Source of the DNA: an uncultured Clostridia bacterium | GTDB lineage: Bacteria > Bacillota > Clostridia > Oscillospirales > Acutalibacteraceae | DNA length: 16,172 nt | Reading direction: 5' to 3' | NCBI GenBank assembly: GCA_944384865.1 | Contig: CALWVC010000007.1 | Location: 1-16,172 of the forward strand | Shown: in pieces, positions 14,448 through 16,172 of the stretch | Numbering within the stretch: the first letter of the stretch is position 1 | How the letters are laid out: each line of letters begins with the position of its first letter | The notes under the pieces: generated by a model | What the model saw: only the letters and a program-made list of their open reading frames with translations | Database searches by the model: none | Told to the model about the DNA's origin: nothing | Made by a program: the position numbers and the translations under genes

Positions 14448-14481
14448 ACACACCCCGATTGTAAACACAATCGGGGTGTGT
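14448..14481. terminator. Hairpin terminating the three-gene cluster (weak U tract)
   Basis: A perfect 15-bp stem (14448-14462 with 14467-14481) with loop AAAC and a CACCCCGATTG core starts directly after the stop of the third small gene. It lies 93 nt beyond the stop of the convergent cohesin gene. It lacks a T-run on the plus strand, so termination efficiency is uncertain. A second, shorter hairpin (AAAAAC/GTTTTT, about 14484-14499) follows immediately. Confidence 0.6.
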
Positions 14482-14533
14482 ACAAAAACAGCGTTTTTAC
14501 CAAACATTAACCAAATCAACCGGCTTCTCATTT

Positions 14534-14563
14534 CTGTACAAAGCAGCGCAGCGTTTTGTACAG
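14534..14563. repeat. Inverted repeat downstream of the cohesin gene
   Basis: CTGTACAAA (14534-14542) and TTTGTACAG (14555-14563) form 9-bp arms around a GC-rich 12-nt loop, 12 nt past the stop of the cohesin gene on the minus strand. It may be an mRNA 3'-end hairpin, but no U-run follows, so I do not call it a terminator. Confidence 0.35.
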
Positions 14564-14574
14564 GCATCGATCTC

Positions 14575-15462
14575 TCATTTTTGATCGTCAGACGACTGCT
14601 GCTCCCCGGGTGTATCTGATTGTTTCTGACGCGTCTTTTTCCGTGCCGTAATCACTACGGCGACGACCACGATCATCGCTGCCGCTAACACTGCAACAAC
14701 CACAAGCAACACCGTCTGCGGCGAATCATCCGCGCTGGCATCCGTCGGCCTTGATTGATCCGTATTTTTATCGGCGGCACCCGTCACCTGCGCGGCGCCT
14801 GCGCCGGTCAAGCCCTGCGTCTGCGCCGCATTACCGCCGGTGGCAGCGTCTGTTGCGCCGATCGCCCCATAGATACCATCCAGCCCTTCATGTAACGCGC
14901 CGCCGTCGACCATCGTCTGATCCGGACGGGTCACCAGCGTATCCGCATCCGGCCCGTTGCCTACTGTAACTTTGCCGAAAATAAAGTCAGTCGGCACATC
15001 CTCTTCCGGCCATTTGATATTGCAATCCCTGCCGAGATCCATGGTAATCGGATAACTGCCTGTAGCCGCGTCTTCTTTGATATTAAAAACCAGCGTACAC
15101 AAACGTCCGGTCACAGAGGTGTTGCTCATTCCGTTCAAAGTTGCGTGATATTTATACCAGCCTCTTGCGTTATCCCGCTCAATCAGATCTTCAGACGGAG
15201 CACTCCATTCCCCTTCGTCTGCAAAAATCTCACCATTGTCAACCCGCTGCAGTTCCAGCACGTCCTGGTTATAATAAATATAGAAACCAACCGCCCAGAT
15301 TTCATAGTTTCCGGAAACATCTAGCGTCACTTCTACCGTATCTCCCGGATTGCCGGATACCGTTGACGCGGTAATAACCATGGTACCGTCTTCTGCCCAA
15401 ACCTGAAAACAGAAAGCGCATAGGAGCAATATACCGGCCAACAGTGCGACTGCTTTTTTCAT
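14575..15462 (-). CDS. Membrane-anchored single-cohesin protein (surface scaffold)
   Basis: Cohesin domains bind dockerins tightly and Ca2+-dependently to display enzymes on cells. The 295-aa product has a signal peptide (residues 1-23, cleavage likely after VWA). One cohesin-like domain lies at about 27-168: VITASTVSGNPGDTVEVTLDVS, then AVGFYIYYNQDVLELQRVDNGEIF and GRLCTLVFNIKEDAATGSYPITM. A low-complexity Gly/Ala/Thr linker (about 170-248) follows, then one membrane helix (about 250-272: TVLLVVVAVLAAAMIVVVAVVI on either side) and a basic tail ARKKTRQK with an acidic end. The anchor is a C-terminal helix; there is no LPXTG sorting signal. AGGAGG precedes the ATG. It begins 25 nt after the stop of the dockerin gene, so the two form one operon. 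Confidence 0.85.
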   Translation of the reverse strand: MKKAVALLAGILLLCAFCFQVWAEDGTMVITASTVSGNPGDTVEVTLDVSGNYEIWAVGFYIYYNQDVLELQRVDNGEIFADEGEWSAPSEDLIERDNARGWYKYHATLNGMSNTSVTGRLCTLVFNIKEDAATGSYPITMDLGRDCNIKWPEEDVPTDFIFGKVTVGNGPDADTLVTRPDQTMVDGGALHEGLDGIYGAIGATDAATGGNAAQTQGLTGAGAAQVTGAADKNTDQSRPTDASADDSPQTVLLVVVAVLAAAMIVVVAVVITARKKTRQKQSDTPGEQQSSDDQK

Positions 15463-15487
15463 TTTTCAAGCCTCCTGTTCATGTTCT

Positions 15488-16172
15488 TTACAACGCCAAC
15501 AGATATTTTAACCTTGAAACATCTTTATTATTAACCCAGCCGTCGCCGTTTACATCTACCCCAGACGCATTCACCGGCGTCTGATCATCTGCCAGATAAG
15601 CCTTTAATCGCGCCATATCCTTGTTATTCAAATAGCCGTCTCCGTTTACATCACCGGTGATTTCCGGCTGCTGCGCGACATCTTCCCAAAACACCGTATT
15701 GATCGCAGGATTCACATTATAGGTAAATAACTGCTGATGTAACGCATTACATTTATCGGCAAGATTCTGATAAGTCGTATACCGCAAATAAATATGCGGA
15801 TCGTTGTCATCCTGATATTCCATAAAATAAAAGCCGTTTTCATCTGCCGCCACAAAAGCCAGTGAGTGGGTATAATTGACCCGCAGATGCTCGCCGGCCT
15901 GCAACTGTGTGCGCACAAAATTTTGCAGCCCCTCGGCAGTCATACTGCCTGCCGGCTGTTCTAAATAAGTTTCAGCGCCTGACGCACCATCTTCTCCATA
16001 GATGTAGGCGGTCACAAAATTCGCATAGGCTTTGCCGCCTGCAGCGCCGGTAATCAAATAATGCACGCCCTGATCTACAATATCCGTAAACCAACCTTCG
16101 GTATCATTCGGATAGGGCCATTCCCGGTTAAAAACCGCCGCATAATCGGATGTATACAGCAAATTTCGTAAA
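15488..16172 (-). CDS. Dockerin-containing secreted protein, possibly cysteine-peptidase-like (5' part outside the window)
   Basis: The reading frame is open to the window edge (first full codons L-R-N at 16171-16163), so only the C-terminal part is present. The last 55 residues are a type I dockerin with two Ca2+-binding loops, DVNGDGYLNNKDMARLK and DVNGDGWVNNKDVSRLKYLL. Each has the D-x-N-x-D-G-x-x-N-x-x-D spacing and N-K at the loop positions that determine cohesin recognition. The domain before it contains YTHSLAFVAADENGFYFMEYQDDNDPHIYLRYTTY. This resembles the His-containing half of papain-like or amidase-like secreted cysteine peptidases from Ruminococcus-type bacteria, but that is an impression. 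No Cys is visible before that His. It is followed 25 nt later by the cohesin gene. Confidence 0.82.
   Translation of the reverse strand, partial: LRNLLYTSDYAAVFNREWPYPNDTEGWFTDIVDQGVHYLITGAAGGKAYANFVTAYIYGEDGASGAETYLEQPAGSMTAEGLQNFVRTQLQAGEHLRVNYTHSLAFVAADENGFYFMEYQDDNDPHIYLRYTTYQNLADKCNALHQQLFTYNVNPAINTVFWEDVAQQPEITGDVNGDGYLNNKDMARLKAYLADDQTPVNASGVDVNGDGWVNNKDVSRLKYLLAL

Overview
The window looks like a chromosomal segment of a spore-forming, anaerobic member of the Clostridia, most likely Oscillospiraceae/Ruminococcaceae-like. The reasons are a germination protease (gpr), an acyl-CoA dehydratase activase system, a Na+-translocating decarboxylase beta/gamma pair, QueH, and secreted cohesin and dockerin modules. 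Most genes are single units or short operons separated by strong hairpin terminators, several of which serve convergent genes from both sides. There is no sign of phage, transposon, CRISPR or tRNA/rRNA. The taxonomic placement is inference from gene content.

Layout. Positions 1-2272 (+) hold the C-terminal end of a membrane protein, a LUD-domain protein, queH and a hexapeptide-repeat O-acetyltransferase, closed by a 22-bp bidirectional terminator. Next come gpr (-) and, divergent from it, rpsT (+) with its own promoter and a structured leader; this gpr/rpsT adjacency is also seen in Bacillus. A lipoprotein GH3 glycosidase (-) follows, divergent from a DNA-deoxyinosine glycosylase gene (+) whose 3' end overlaps the 3' end of an unknown bitopic membrane protein gene (-). 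The 474-nt gap 6686-7159 contains a minus-strand promoter for that gene, then a consensus sigma-A promoter, a yybP-ykoY (Mn2+) riboswitch aptamer and an intrinsic terminator. This leader reads directly into an OadB-type Na+-pumping decarboxylase beta subunit and a 55-residue OadG-like protein. From 8528 to 12789 (-) lies a split version of the large 2-hydroxyacyl-CoA dehydratase/activase protein, made of a 976-aa activase part and a 435-aa dehydratase-like part. A YfcE-like phosphodiesterase (-) follows, divergent from three small conserved-looking genes (+) that sit behind a sigma-E-like promoter. The window ends in an operon (-) with a dockerin-bearing secreted protein (partial) followed by a cohesin protein with a C-terminal membrane anchor.

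Most notable points: (1) a manganese-type riboswitch with an expression platform controlling an orphan OadB/OadG pair, which is not the usual Mn2+ exporter target; (2) a two-gene set in which a dockerin protein and a single-cohesin membrane anchor are co-transcribed, suggesting a minimal surface-display device; (3) a three-gene, possibly sporulation-controlled cluster of unknown function; (4) smaller oddities: Asn in place of the usual Asp in the GH3 dyad, a split dehydratase/activase, and a hairpin next to the rpsT ribosome binding site.
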